Source: Azolla caroliniana (taxonomy: Eukaryota > Polypodiophyta). From it: a stretch of 64,000 nucleotides of DNA. The notes beneath the pieces were generated by a model. It saw only the letters and a program-made list of their open reading frames with translations, ran no database searches and was not told the DNA's origin. Position 1 is the stretch's first letter. Every line of letters begins with the position of its first letter. A program made the translations under genes and the position numbers. This document shows positions 1 through 11,420 of this stretch, piece by piece. Location of the stretch: the NCBI GenBank assembly GCA_043228905.1, contig JBHGNT010000013.1, positions 3,720,001-3,784,000 on the forward strand, in the 5' to 3' direction.

Positions 1-111
1 ATCTCCACCTCCACTTCGACAAGATCAACCATGTCTTCAACGAGAATCGAGCGCTAGGACTCCAGGTAGGCCTCTGACCCTATGGACATTTTTGTAAATA
101 TGTTTTGTCAC

Positions 112-606
112 TCAAGAACTCGATACGACGTATCGAGTTCCTATATAAAATACAAACTTTATACAGCAACTCGATACAGCGTATCGAGTTTCTGTTTGAA
201 GTTTAGGTTTTTATACAGGAACTCGATATAGCGTATCGAGTTCCTCTTTTTTCTTTGCTTTTTAAACAGGAACTCGATACGGCGTATCGAGTTCCTGTTT
301 AAAGTTTAGGTTTTTAACAGGAACTCAATACGCCGTATCGAGTTCCTCTTTTTTCTTTGCTTTTTAAACAGGAACTCGATACGGCGTATCGAGTTCCTCT
401 GTTTTCTTTGCTTTTTAAATAGGAACTCGATACGGCGTATCGAGTTCCAGTGTTATGTAACTCTTTTTTATACAGGAACTCGATACACCGTAACAAGTTC
501 CTATGTAAATTATGTGTTTGATACACGAACTCGATACCCTCCATCGATTTCATGTACAGAAACAAACTGTATACATGAACAGAATACGGCGTATCGAGTT
601 CCTGTA
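112..606. repeat. Tandem array of ~10 palindromes (51-bp period)
   Basis: About ten units spaced 50-52 bp apart. Each unit carries a 27-bp dyad: half-site GGAACTCGATAC, a 3-bp centre (mostly GGC or GCC), and the mirror GTATCGAGTTCC. Perfect copies lie at 269-295, 371-397 and 422-448. Copies near 480-500 and 525-550 are decayed, especially in the right half. The spacers are also repeated (T-rich, ending TTTAAACA or TTATACA), so the whole 51-bp unit was amplified. Each unit could form a hairpin with a 12-bp stem. I do not recognise the family. Open reading frames through the array simply reflect the periodicity. Confidence 0.95.
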
Positions 607-612
607 TAAAAG
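605..612 (+). promoter_or_regulatory. Possible TATA box
   Basis: TATAAAAG directly follows the last palindrome and lies about 540 bp upstream of the methyltransferase-like pseudogene. It is a good plant TATA match, but nothing else shows that transcription starts here. Confidence 0.25.
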
Positions 613-1154
613 AAGACCCTGAAGGAGGAATATTGTGTTTTTGGGGCAACAATTTAGTATTGTGAGAGAAGATATCAAACTGTCTATCGAAATCTGTCTT
701 TTTTATGTCGACTTGCCTTACTTTTAAAAAAAAAGGGGTCTTAATTATAGGGGTTTTATGACCTACTATAGCTTAAAATAGTAGAAAATAACCCACAAAT
801 TACCTTCACGATACCAATCTCAAGTCTATCATATGCAAATTATCTACAATATGGTTATGGAATCAATATAAGTCATACCTGCCCTTCAAGACAATATATA
901 ACCTTGTATACTTATTACGATATATATTTCCTAAGTTGAATAGCCCTTACTAGAATAGATTTCTGAATATAGGACTACCATGTACACTAAATGCATGATT
1001 GATATTTATAGTTCACCACAAATCGCCTGCTAGTTTATTTCTTCATCTACTTATTTGTATTTTAATATACAACCTTAATCTACGTGACCACCTAACTTAT
1101 GTTTTCGCATGTCCTTTCTTAAATAGGTCGTTTGAGAACTTTTCGGACTGACCT
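613..1154. other. AT-rich spacer, no gene seen
   Basis: AT-rich sequence between the palindrome array and the first ATG of the methyltransferase pseudogene. I see no coding potential or repeat. It could hold a 5' untranslated region or an upstream exon; an AG acceptor-like site (TTAAATAG) ends near 1125. Confidence 0.5.
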
Positions 1155-4100
1155 ATGAAGAAGATAAAGCTCTGCATACAGGGTTCTCCAATTGAAACAC
1201 AGACCCTAGTAGCTCCCGAGTCCATGAAGAGAGGAAAAAAGCTTCTTTTCAACAAGGAGTCAAAATCTCAACCACACATTGAGGTTAGCCGAAAGAAACT
1301 TGTAGCAGCTACTGGAGGTGAAGACCTTCCTGACCGTGATCTAACAGACAAGGAATGGTGTATGCAATATGTCGACTCAAAGAAAAAAGTTGTATTGTAT
1401 ACAAGAAAGAAGAAGGAGGAGGGGCAACTTGGAAAGGCAACCCCATTTATGTATGGCTGAATTCTACGATTTGACTACGAAGATGCAGATTCGGCCAACA
1501 TACTTGTAATGATAGAGTGCTCCAAGGGGGTACGTAAAGTGTTCCTTTCAGAAGATCTTCTAGTAAAGGAATCTTGTGGGCCAGAAGCGTTCAAAAAAGA
1601 TCTTGAAAGCTCACAAAACCTTATTGTTACCTTGAGGCCTTATATACAAGGCCATGTAACTCTAAGGGAGGAAGTGCCCTCCCTAGTGAAGGCCACAAAA
1701 AGGGTATCTAAAGTACAATCAAGACCACCAAAGAAGAAGACAACCAAAATGTCGGACTCCGATTCATCAAGTGAAAACGAAGAGGAGGACACTAAGGGGA
1801 CGCCAAGAGCTGAGCTGGCATCGGGTGTGTTGTCATCCGAGCAGAATAAGATAAGGAGAGAGTTAATGCAGCGTAAACTGGTCAAGAAAGGACAAGTGTT
1901 TAATTTGCCTATAACACACATCCATTGGCCCCCTATTGATGAAAAAACAAGACGAAGACCACTTGAGATTAGAGAGCCACACCGCATGCATGTTCAAAAT
2001 CTCAAGAAAAAAATATAAATTAATCCTCATGCCACTATGGTGCCTTTTATTGTTATGGTAGATCCTGAAGAATGTGAAACCATTGAAGATTTTGACATTA
2101 GAAAGCATGATCAATATAATTACTTTGTCATTGGTGGATCGCATTCAGCGGAGGCACGTCGGCAACTTGTTAGAGAACATCCAACGACTTTCTTCTTCAA
2201 GCATGCCGAGTGCAAAATTTACGTGGGGCTCACAACTGAAGAGGCAAAGCTGTTGGCATGGGATCATAATAATGATAATGACTATAGGCAGAAAATGTCG
2301 TCGATTGAGCATATAAGGTTCTTCCACCATGAGTATTTGGATGTGAAACAAAAGTTTGGTGTGAAGCTACATCTAGGTCTACGATGTCAATGTCTGCATG
2401 AAGTCGGTATTGTGGTAGATGATAATGTTAAGTCCAATGGTCTTCGAAAATATGAGTCTTGGTTTCAACTGGCCTTTAGAGATGGAGAAGTATGGGACCT
2501 ACATGATCAAATCTTCTCAATGTGGGAGAATAAGGAGGTCAAGGGTCAACGACAAAAGAAATGTAAGGTTGACCCTCAATTAGAGTTAAAGTCACAAGCG
2601 GCCAAGAAAATTGACTTGACAATTGAAGAAGCGACTGGCGACATGAAACTATCTCTGTGGAGAGCGATGCAAGGTATTAAGGACGAGCAGCTTCTTGTGT
2701 CTGTTTTGTCAAGGGTTGTGGCGAAAGATTTAAGCCTTCAGAAATGGTCACTGAGTTCAATAAGTAAGTCTTTCAAATACTGATATTGAAGTCTATATGC
2801 TGTAATTCAAAGTTCTAATCTTGATTTCTAGTTTTACAGTCATAAGGTGTACATGAAGATCCAAGAAGTTATGATGAAACAACTTAGATGTATAACTTGG
2901 GAACAAGTGACCGATGATTATCATCTAACGTCTTCATATAAGGCGTTATCGGAGTATTTTATTGCATTCAAGGATTGGGTTAGTATTGGTGGTTTTTCAT
3001 TACGCTTTCATCATATGTAGATGTTGTATAATAATACTTGATGTCCTATTGCTTCTATTAGAAACCGTGTCGTGGCAAGAAACAAGGAGAAGTTAAGGAT
3101 ATACACGATTTCCCTACATCCTTCCTTGCACATCTCGAGCGAACCAGAAAAGAAAAGGATCGTCGCTTAGTCAAGGCGTACGAAATGGAGGAAGATGGTT
3201 CCTTTAAAAAATTTAGCCACAAAAAAGATATTACGAGAGATCTTTACTACAATGCGTTTTGCGGCGATGTCGTCGACTTGATCCAAAAAGTGCCAAAGAA
3301 GGAATATACGCTAATGATTGTGGATATTCCTTACGGATTTCGAATGGCTGGGTCCTCATACGACGATGAACCGTTTAGGTTTAAACAGTTGGAGAAGATG
3401 GTCAAGCATTTCGCTGAGCTAACAACTGCATCCTTGTGGCGAATAGTTGTCTTTCATAGTATGGACCAAGGGTACTCGGTAGCTCAAGCTTTGAGATCTC
3501 GTTGCCATGGCATTGAGAACCTTGCATGGTAAGGATTATTTATAGGTGTCATTCACTATATTGCATTTCTTAAGGTTGTTCAATCTATTCTTAACTCCAT
3601 GTATTATTTTTTATAGGATAAAAACCAATGTAAATAGAGGGCCAACTTTTCGGTTCGTTAATGCCATTGAATACATCACGGTTGGCTAATTCGATGAAAT
3701 TAAGAAACAAAGAATCAAGGAGCATTCTAATGAAGTGGGAGGTTCAAATCTGTTGGAATATCCAGCAGTGACACAAAAATTGCGACATGTCACCACGACA
3801 GAACGGGGACTTGTCAACCCATATCAAAAACCTCAGCGACTTATGATGCGCTTGATCGAGATCTTTTCTATCGAAGGAGACTAGAGATTAGATCTCTTTT
3901 CTAGTACAAGTATTCCTCAAACTAGGGTAACGATCTTAAGATAACCAATACCGAATCTTTTTTGTTTGACAACTAATTCTTCTTGTTACTTTCTTCACAG
4001 GAACGACGTCTGCATGTGCATTGAAGCTCTTGAGAAATACAGTGCCCAGACCAGGATGAGGAGGTCGGTGCAAAGAACCTCACTAATACAGAAAGGTTTC

Positions 4101-4288
4101 AACCTACTTCGCGAGAGCGTTTTCTTCCGTTAGCCGGCGAACCGGGGGAGCTAATAGAGCTTGATGATGAGCTTATAGAAGATATTTCGTTGGCTCAGCT
4201 AACAGGGGAAGCCAATGCACGTATAGCCAAAGAGAGTTCTACACAAGATGATGAAGAAAATGACATTGATGAATTGATTGCTATGTAA
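1155..4288 (+). pseudogene. ParB-like / beta-class DNA methyltransferase pseudogene, five exons
   Basis: Exon 1 (1155-2763) encodes a basic N-terminal region, an acidic Ser/Glu stretch, then a ParB/Srx-like domain (YFVIGGSHSAEARRQL, followed by GLTTEEAKLLAWDHNNDN). Introns with GT-AG ends fit at 2764-2839, 2979-3061, 3529-3616 and 3927-4000 (74-88 bp each). Exon 3 has the catalytic motif IV as DIPYGF, preceded by a GDVVDL segment. Exon 4 carries NPYQKPQRLMMRLIEIF and a damaged SAM motif I (LDLFSSTS where DLFSGTG is expected). This motif order, catalytic before SAM-binding, is that of beta-class N4C/N6A amino-methyltransferases. An acidic tail ends at TAA 4286-4288. Breaks: in-frame TGA 1458-1460 and TAA 2016-2018, a frameshift near 2720-2745, stops in exon 4 (TAA near 3690, TAG just before LDLF) and a shift near 4040. 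The methyltransferase call is firm; the ParB call rests on a short motif. It is not expected to give an active enzyme. Confidence 0.8.
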
Positions 4289-5314
4289 TAGACTCTATGA
4301 AGAAAATGACACTGACGATTTGTTTGGATTTCGCATTATTAATACAAATTTTGGGTTTTACTTGGTGGATTTTATCCTTTATAATCTTCTATATGTTTCA
4401 ATTTTATTTTTATATACTTGGTTAGTAGACTTATGACATTGGTTTCACCGCGTGCATAGTTGACTACCAAATTTATGGAGAAACATGAATTAGTTTAAAT
4501 TGAGGCTTATTTTGGTCCAAGCTAACCTAAACATAACATGGTCGTACAATTGTTTCCATGACTGTCCATGTTGTTATTATGGATCTTTGTTTTCTATTGT
4601 TAAAACTATTATGTTTCTATTCCATTGCTGCTTAGATTGTGTACTGTGTTGATAATGGTTCCACTAGCGTTATCCGCATGTTTTTATACGCTTGTAGTTC
4701 CACTAGTGTTATCGTTTAGAGTTTGATCCTCTGTGAATCACCTAAGCAATAGCGTAGATCAATTTTAAATACAGGTATGAAAGCCTTAATAGGTTTGTTA
4801 TTTCCACCACATTATCCTAAAGTTCACTGTCTTACATTGTCCACAATTATATACATATGGTTTGATCCCATACGAACAAACAGAGGAATAGATTAGATCA
4901 ACTTTAAATACAAGTATTGAATACTTTAATAAGTTAGTTATTCCAATCACATTATCCTAAAGTGCACTATCCTACATTGTCCACAATTATATACATGCAC
5001 GTATGGGTCAAAGTATAAATTATAACTCATTTTATTAGTATGGATACAAGTACACCTCATATTTTTGTAAAACTTACCAAATTAATATAAGTCTTTAACT
5101 TAGTGTTTCCCTTGTCGCACATTAGTGACATATTGAGCCATTGTTGAACTTTATTATGCCTACATTAACTTTATTATGCCAATGCAATCATCTCCCAAAA
5201 AAGGAAGATATTGTCAAAGATGCTGAATCTGTCTTGCAGGAATCCTGATTGTGTATCATGTATAAGCGAGTGAAGCAGCGGTCACATTCTATTGGCTATA
5301 GTCTTTGCTACTAT
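4289..5314. other. AT-rich intergenic DNA with a diverged direct duplication
   Basis: No coding signal. Two direct copies of about 103 bp lie at 4754-4856 and 4893-4996. Both start with (G/T)TAGATCAA and end with ACATTGTCCACAATTATATACAT-like sequence, at roughly 80% identity by eye. The stretch may include the 3' flank of the methyltransferase pseudogene. Confidence 0.6.
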
Positions 5315-5945
5315 TTAATAGATGTCATTCAGCAAAGTTGTTGGACACCAGTTTGAGATTTCATTACATCGAGCATCTGGTTTCGGAATCATGTATATGA
5401 TTACTTCAGTCCATTCATCGGGCATATTCCCTGTTGTGACAATTAAATTAACTGATGTAGTAATAATAGGCCCCAACAAGTCCCAATAATGCAAATAGAA
5501 TACCACTCCTATGGCATCCTTTCCAGGACACACATATTTACCCAGGCATTTAGCCGTTGTCCAAACTTCAACGTTTGTAAATGGTTGAAGCAACTAGGAT
5601 GCCATTACATGAGTGCCCTTCTGTTGTATTGTTTCTAGTACAAGTTGTCCCTCATTAAGATCTTCCTCTTAGAAGGATTTAGCAGATAACAACTGATGGT
5701 AATATGTCGTAGCTATGTCCCGCATCTCATGGTTGATATTGTTGATATCTATTGATTGAAGCAACCGTAGCCATTGGTTGATTTGCCATTTTCTCTTGCC
5801 GTGAAATGTCCTCATAAAGAATATTTGTAAGTAACTTTGGAAGCGATTCAATGTTTCTATTCATGGTAGTGAATGATCCCCATGATTCAGGAAGTTTGTT
5901 TTGCATTAAGCCTATCTTAATATCTTCTGGGATGAGGTTGTTCAC
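5315..5945 (-). mobile_element. LINE (L1-like) reverse transcriptase fragment
   Basis: Minus-strand pieces in at least two frames. The piece at 5315-5593 shows the RT finger region of a non-LTR element (PGKDAIGVVFYLHYWDLLGP, then NMPDEWTEVIIYMIPKPDA and NWCPTTLLNDIY, matching the RPITLLN hallmark). The 5669-5945 piece carries the linker upstream of RT. The fragment stops abruptly after NDIY, before the catalytic palm, so it is internally truncated. Frameshifts and a Cys/Thr replacement in RPITLLN show it is dead. Confidence 0.75.
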
Positions 5946-6701
5946 GGTAATAACAACCAGTCCATGGCTTCGTCACAAGTAGCTTCGAAGATAAAAAGAA
6001 AATCTTCCTCTTCCTACAACACACATATTAAATAATGCATCTAAAGTATGTAACTCAGTGGTACCATCATGTACCTTGTACAAACTCTTTTGAGTTTTGC
6101 CAACATTACAATAGTTGTGGTGAGTCTCCAAGCCGGCCCGATACTGAACAGATACAATAGTTGTCTATAGGCAAGCCCCAGTCGGGGTACACTTGGGCTC
6201 GCCTACGCGAATGGAAGCCTTGCATTGAAGATCGGGTTTACGCACCGAAGCACAACAACTGTGAGCCACCTAGCCGCCAATCGGGGAGCACGTTGCGTGC
6301 CGTTCCGATTGGGGTTTTGCATAGTAGACAGCACTACGAACCGAAACCGTCAGAGTCTATGAGCTCGAGTGGGACTCCATCGTAAACACCAAAAATGTAC
6401 TCGACACAAAACAAAATGGAATCCCTAAACTCAGAGAGAGCAAAAAATACCAAAAATGGGGAACTAAACAAAAATGGGGAACCCAAAAGTAAACAAAATG
6501 GGAACCCTTTTACAAGGGACCCCTCCCTCCATTTATAGCTCCAGAAGGGAGGTACGTTACAATGTGGGACAAATATTCCTCCCTTTCCGAGGAGATATCT
6601 TGCCCTAATTTCCGAATGCGTGATGGGATAAGTACATTTAATTCCCTCACTTTCACACTCCACGATGTATTGAACTCCACTTATGTCACTTATTGACTAT
6701 A
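5946..6701. other. Unassigned, possibly LTR-derived
   Basis: The part at 6130-6370 is distinctly more GC-rich than its surroundings. On the minus strand CTATAAATGG (near 6530) resembles a TATA box followed by a T-rich leader, as in an LTR. I could not find a second copy in the window, so it remains unassigned. Confidence 0.3.
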
Positions 6702-7095
6702 TGTTGAGCGAACAAGCTCAACCAGATCCGGAACTAGGATCTGGATAAGTAACCAGATCGTAATTCGGATCAGTATGAACCGGTAGGCTGTTAGAGGCCT
6801 ACGAATCTAGCCTACTATGTAGGCATATTTTTGAGAGTCACTGTCAGTCGCTCATATGAGCATTGAAGTACATGTCAGTACTTCTATCATACCTTTTAGG
6901 GAATTGTATAAAAGTGCTCAGTAAGCACATTATATGTACATAGTGTTGTTATTTTGAATTGAGTTTTTCCTGTTCTGCTCTCTCTATCCCTCCCACGTAC
7001 TATGTATTCATGCTTTTCATTAAACCTTCATTTCTGTTTTCTGTTAGCATCCGGCTGAGCCGGTTTGTCTAAGCCTCCACACATAATTCTTCCCA
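6702..7095 (+). mobile_element. Copia-type LTR with primer-binding site
   Basis: Starts TGTTGAGCGAAC and ends CCCA, immediately followed by TGGTATCATAGC (7096-7107). That is one mismatch from the initiator-tRNA-Met primer site TGGTATCAGAGC typical of copia elements. It contains GTATAAAAGTGCTCA as a TATA region. Motifs around GAGCATTGAAGTAC and GTCAGTACTTC are shared with the minus-strand solo LTR at 22643-22988, so both belong to one family. No coding region of the element follows, so this is a 5' remnant. Confidence 0.75.
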
Positions 7096-7107
7096 TGGTA
7101 TCATAGC

Positions 7108-8245
7108 GCGAGGGTTAGAATATCCTCTACTTTCGACAGAAAGCGCTAGATAGATGAAAACCCTAATCACTACTAAAGAACAAAAGAAAGAAGAAGGAAA
7201 TGGACAGAAGTCTGGCAAGCTTGCGTCCGACAAAGAAGCTCGATAGATCTTGCTACGCATCTTGGTCGCACAAAATCCTGCCTGTGGCCTGTGTAATTTA
7301 ATCTTGAGCCTTCCATGATTTCCATTGTTCAACCGTTTTGTTTATAATTGGTTCTTCCCAGGTGCCATCCACAACCTCGAGAAACCCTTCAATATCCAAT
7401 ACCAATACTATCTTCGGCTTCCAGATTTTAAAAATTCTTCTCGATTACCTTATCTAAGACATATTTCTTGCTAAATGTAGTCATATTTAGCAATGGACCC
7501 AATTTTGGCTGAAGTTTTATAAGTGTGTGGGTTTAAGTGTGACTCATATTGACTGTGAATAACTCTGAATCTACAGAGAGAGAGAGAGAGAGATGATGAC
7601 CACAGGTTTTAGAGATATATATGGCTGGGGACTTGGATTATAACTTCGAATGAGATCGAAGACACAGGTAATATTGTAATTAAATTATACATATGTTTAG
7701 ATGTGCGCCCTGTAAAATATGTGGTGCTCAAGTCCTTTATATTCAACAGGGTGTGTAAAATTCTAAGATGATGATGATGTTTTTAATCCCTGTTCCTGCA
7801 GATGTCGCTTAAAGGGTGCAATCTTCTAAAGTTTCGTTTTAATTTTGATTTTTGCCTCAACATCACCATCATGCTTAGCGTTTATGACTTTTCTTCCACA
7901 TTCCTTTGATTTTTCCTCTGATCTGCAGGTTAATAACAGAAAGATGGAAATGGAAGGGCAAACTATCGAGAAGTCAAACAATGTCATCAACAACCAGAGC
8001 CCACAAAAACAAAAACAAACACTGACACTGGCTGGATTTGATGAGGTTTTGGGAAATCGAGATCTGACTTTGTTCATTACATTTAAAATTCAAAGATGTG
8101 AAGGAGCAACTACCACAGAAAATCAAAGTCAAACACAAGATGGGGGGGAAATGGGAGGATCTTAATTTCAGGGTCAAACTCGTTGATTAAGGATTATATT
8201 AATCAAATCGATTGAGCACTGCATATATATGTATAATTTGCATAC
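7108..8245 (+). other. Non-repetitive stretch with possible orphan exons
   Basis: The best candidate exon is 7930-8164. It follows the acceptor-like CTCTGATCTGCAG and stays open to TAA 8162-8164, coding for a Gln/Asn/Thr-rich peptide of about 78 residues with no recognised domain. Upstream, donor/acceptor pairs are possible at about 7656-7749 and 7797-7800 around short open segments. I cannot join these into a convincing gene. A GA microsatellite lies at 7577-7594. Confidence 0.25.
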
Positions 8246-8319
8246 ATGATTTTTGAGGGGAGGCATCTGAATTGGTGCAAATTTTATATCCAGAAGATGA
8301 CTACATGCCTCTTACTTTT

Positions 8320-8505
8320 TCTTTGGATGGGTCGTGTTTGTGTTGGTGGATGTGTTGTTGGATGTGTTGGTAGATGTCTTCGTGCATTTGTTGTTGGATG
8401 TCTTCGTGCATGTGTTGAGGCATGTCTTCGTGCATGTGTTTATGTATGTCTTCGTGCATGTGTTTATGCATGTGTTGTTGGATGTGGTGGTGGAGGTGGT
8501 GATGG
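8320..8505 (+). repeat. Minisatellite, 12/24-bp unit
   Basis: Imperfect tandem copies of GATGTCTTCGTGCATGTGTT and shortened forms (TGTTGTTGGATG). Because the unit length is a multiple of three, frames stay open and encode monotonous VFVHVF-like peptides. No start context or homology suggests a real protein. Confidence 0.8.
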
Positions 8506-9686
8506 TGATGAATCCTTGTAATTTTAAGATGTCTTTAACAATTGATTCATTGGGATTTTTTGTACATTCTATAATCTCGTAGCACCTGTAAAAGCTCGTG
8601 ATTTGCGTGCGAAATCAGGTGTGAAGCGATCGAATTTATAGAAGCCATGGAACTTATAAATCAAATCTCCATGTTTCGAATAATGGCCCTTTTAAAACCA
8701 AGCCATAGTTCTGGTTGGTCTTGGTCGATAAAAATGGTTCGAAGCCACGAAATTCGACATGACATTTGAATAATGCCTTTTAAACCAAAATCCATAGTTC
8801 TGGTTGAGCTTGGCATATAACAAGAAGGTGGGCGAAATGGCCAACAAAGGAATACTAATCCATGTCTCTATCTATACATATATCTGCATGTGTAACCTCT
8901 GATTGAAATTTTAATGTCAAAACAATGGCTATGGTGTCTGTAGCCTCTTAACTAATTTCAGTGTGTGATATGTGTCCCCTTCACTAGAGATTATCATATG
9001 ATGATTATAAATTGTATCACGTTTTACATGCATAAGGCAGTTGGCATCAATCATTCTTACAAAACCCACATCTTTATCTTTAATTATTGCCACTCATCTT
9101 TGTGTTATAATTGTTGCCACATTCCCTACAAAATCATTACACTCTTAATTCTCATCTGATTCTGCCTGCCTTCATAATAAACGCAAAACAAGTTTCAGAA
9201 AGGTTTTATACATGGCCAAACAATCCACATGCCAAACATTTGTGATTGGTCAGATTAGACCAATCCACATGGCCAAACAATTGTGATGCCAGTACAATTT
9301 TTTTAAGGATGTTTTTCCAAAGGACCTTGTGGAATTTTGTACTTGCCATTAGACCTAATGTAGGGGCACATGCACAAAAGGTGCAAAATTCTAAACGTGT
9401 GTCTAATTCATAAACGGATCTACTACAGACATGGCTTCTTAATTATGAATCTCTACCCCCCCCCCCCGTCTTAAATTTTTGCGTAGAACATTATTTAATC
9501 ATCATCATGTTTAGCTTATTAGGCTTGTTTTTCATGAAAAGGAATATATGAAAATAGCTATCTTTGGTGCGGTTCTAAAGAAAGAAGAACGTCCAAACAT
9601 CACATTGGCGCACACTCTCGATAGATTCTTACAGGAAAAAAAACACATTCCTCGCTCAATCGAATTAACTAGTATGAATGAAGAGA
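8506..9686. other. AT-rich DNA, no gene seen
   Basis: Contains a diverged direct repeat (8672-8724 and 8763-8813, sharing CCATAGTTCTGGTTG) and short repeats of CCACATGCCAAACA / CCACATGGCCAAACA at 9180-9290. A C-run lies at about 9457-9467. No open frame longer than about 65 codons is credible. Confidence 0.5.
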
Positions 9687-9799
9687 CAAGTAATCTTTTC
9701 CTTCTTTACACTCTCATTTAACCCTCACACTTTACCCACATGTATAGATTACTACGGTAAATTCTCACCACGGGATATTATATGGTCATGCCCGTAACA
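9687..9799 (-). repeat. Truncated 3' LTR of the 9.7-13.5 kb gypsy element
   Basis: Aligns with the left part of this element's other LTR on the plus strand (shared CTTTACACTCTCATTTAA and CGGGATATTATAT, ending CCCGTAACA). Only about 113 of 456 bp are kept; homology stops near 9687. Confidence 0.75.
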
Positions 9800-9819
9800 T
9801 ACTCCCCCTCTTTAAAACA

Positions 9820-11420
9820 TTGCACTCTTGCAATGGAAAGTTAGGGAAGTTAGTTGTAAGAGTATTTTCATGTTCCCATGTGACATCTTTTATAGATTTA
9901 TCCATCCATTTAATTTTAAATTCTCGGATTATTTTAGTACGCAAATTTTTTGTTTTAACATCGAGAATTCTTTCTAGTACATGTGGTTTAGAAGATAATT
10001 CTTCCAAAGTAACAAAAGTTTCAGTTGTAACTGTATTGTAGCCAAAACCTAGAAGTTCTTTTAGACGACTTACATGAAAAATTGGATGGATTTCAACGCC
10101 ATCAAGAAGAGCGAGAGGATATGATGATGAAGCAATGCATTTGAGGACTGTAAAAGGTCCACAAAACCGTGGGGCTAACTTAGTGCACCTACCTGCAGAC
10201 AATGTCTTAGAATTGTGAGGTACACGTAAAAATAACTTTTGTCTAGGGTTGAATACACGAGGCTGCCTATTATGATCGGCATAAAAACGCGCTCTATCTT
10301 GACCTTTTCTTATATTATCTCGTGCAATATGCAACATATCTTGCATATCCCAAAGAAAGTTTTGCGTACTTTGTAACTCATCATGATATACATTAACATC
10401 AATCAGGGCTCATGGCTGAAAACCATACAACAACATAAAAGAACTATATCCCGTCGACGTATGTTTGGAGCTGTTATAAGAGAACTCCAAAATTGGGAGA
10501 TAACGTTCCCATTTTGTTGGTTTTGCACCAATGTATGCTCAAAGCATGTCCTCAATAATTTGATTTACTCGTTCTGTCTGTCCATCAGATTGAGGATGAT
10601 CTGTGGAGCTCATGCTCAATGTAGTTTCTAACTTCTTAAAGACTTGCGTCCAGAAATCGCTACTAAACTTTGGATCTCGATCACTCGAGATATCCATCGG
10701 TAACCCATAGAAATGAAATCACGCGTCAACGAATTGGTAAGCTAATTCAGGAGTTGTTACCGTGGTTTTAGTAGCAATAAATCTGGTCATTTTAGTTAGT
10801 TTATCAACCACAACCCAGATGGTATCATGGCCTTTTTGGGTGCGAGCAAGACTAACAATAAAATCCATGGATATACTTTCCAACTTATTATTGGGAATGT
10901 TCAAGGGATGTAAAAGTCTTGCAGCTTTAAGTCGCTCGACTTTGTTTACGTGACATTGGTGACATAAATAGTCACATAACTATGTATGTCAGGACACATC
11001 TTAGGCCAATAGAATTGAGTGGAGATGAGAATGAGTGCACGATGTATTCCAGGGTGCCCTGTTGAGGGTGCACCATGGCATTCAAAAAGAATTCTCTTTT
11101 TGACCTCATGCAAATCTGGAACACAAACCTTCCCATTACGGTAGAGTAAACTGTTAGTAATGTGGAAGGATTCCTTCGAGGATGTGGTGGTGTCTGTTCC
11201 AGACTCAACCCTTGCCTAGTATTTTGTAAAATAACTGTCATTAGGATACTTTCCTCGAAGGTGATCATAAAGATCTGATGTTATTTCAGTGAAGCTAAGC
11301 ATGTTAACTTCACGGATGCGACTTAGTGCATCAGTGACAGTGTTCATGGAACCTTTATGATATCGTATGGAAAAATCAAAGTCCTGGATGAGATCTGTCC
11401 ATCGTGCCTTACAACCTGCC
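9820..11420 (-). pseudogene. gypsy pol remnant: RNase H end and integrase
   Basis: Minus-strand pieces in several frames. In order they show the RNase H end (DFDFSIRYHKGSMNT, DALSRI), the integrase zinc finger (GHPGIHRAL, then CHQCH), the catalytic core (SMDFIVSLARTQKGHDTIW, then SDRDPKFSSDF and HPQSDGQTERVNQ giving D, D, E) and the integrase C-terminal region (RARFYADHNRQPRVF to WEHENTL). The family matches gypsy element B at 42.9-45.3 kb, which shares SMDFIVSL. Stops at several points (for example after QFVDA and GFQP) show it is dead. No chromodomain is seen. Confidence 0.85.

Noticed and set aside
112-606. The regularly spaced palindromes resemble a CRISPR array
   Set aside because: Spacers are themselves repeats of one another, no cas genes are near, and the surroundings are a eukaryotic intron-bearing gene and plant retrotransposons.
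314-652. 112-codon minus-strand frame through the palindrome array
   Set aside because: It only reflects the 51-bp period (a multiple of three); no start context and no conserved domain.
8334-8582. Val/His-rich 82-codon frame
   Set aside because: Product of the minisatellite; low complexity, no homology.
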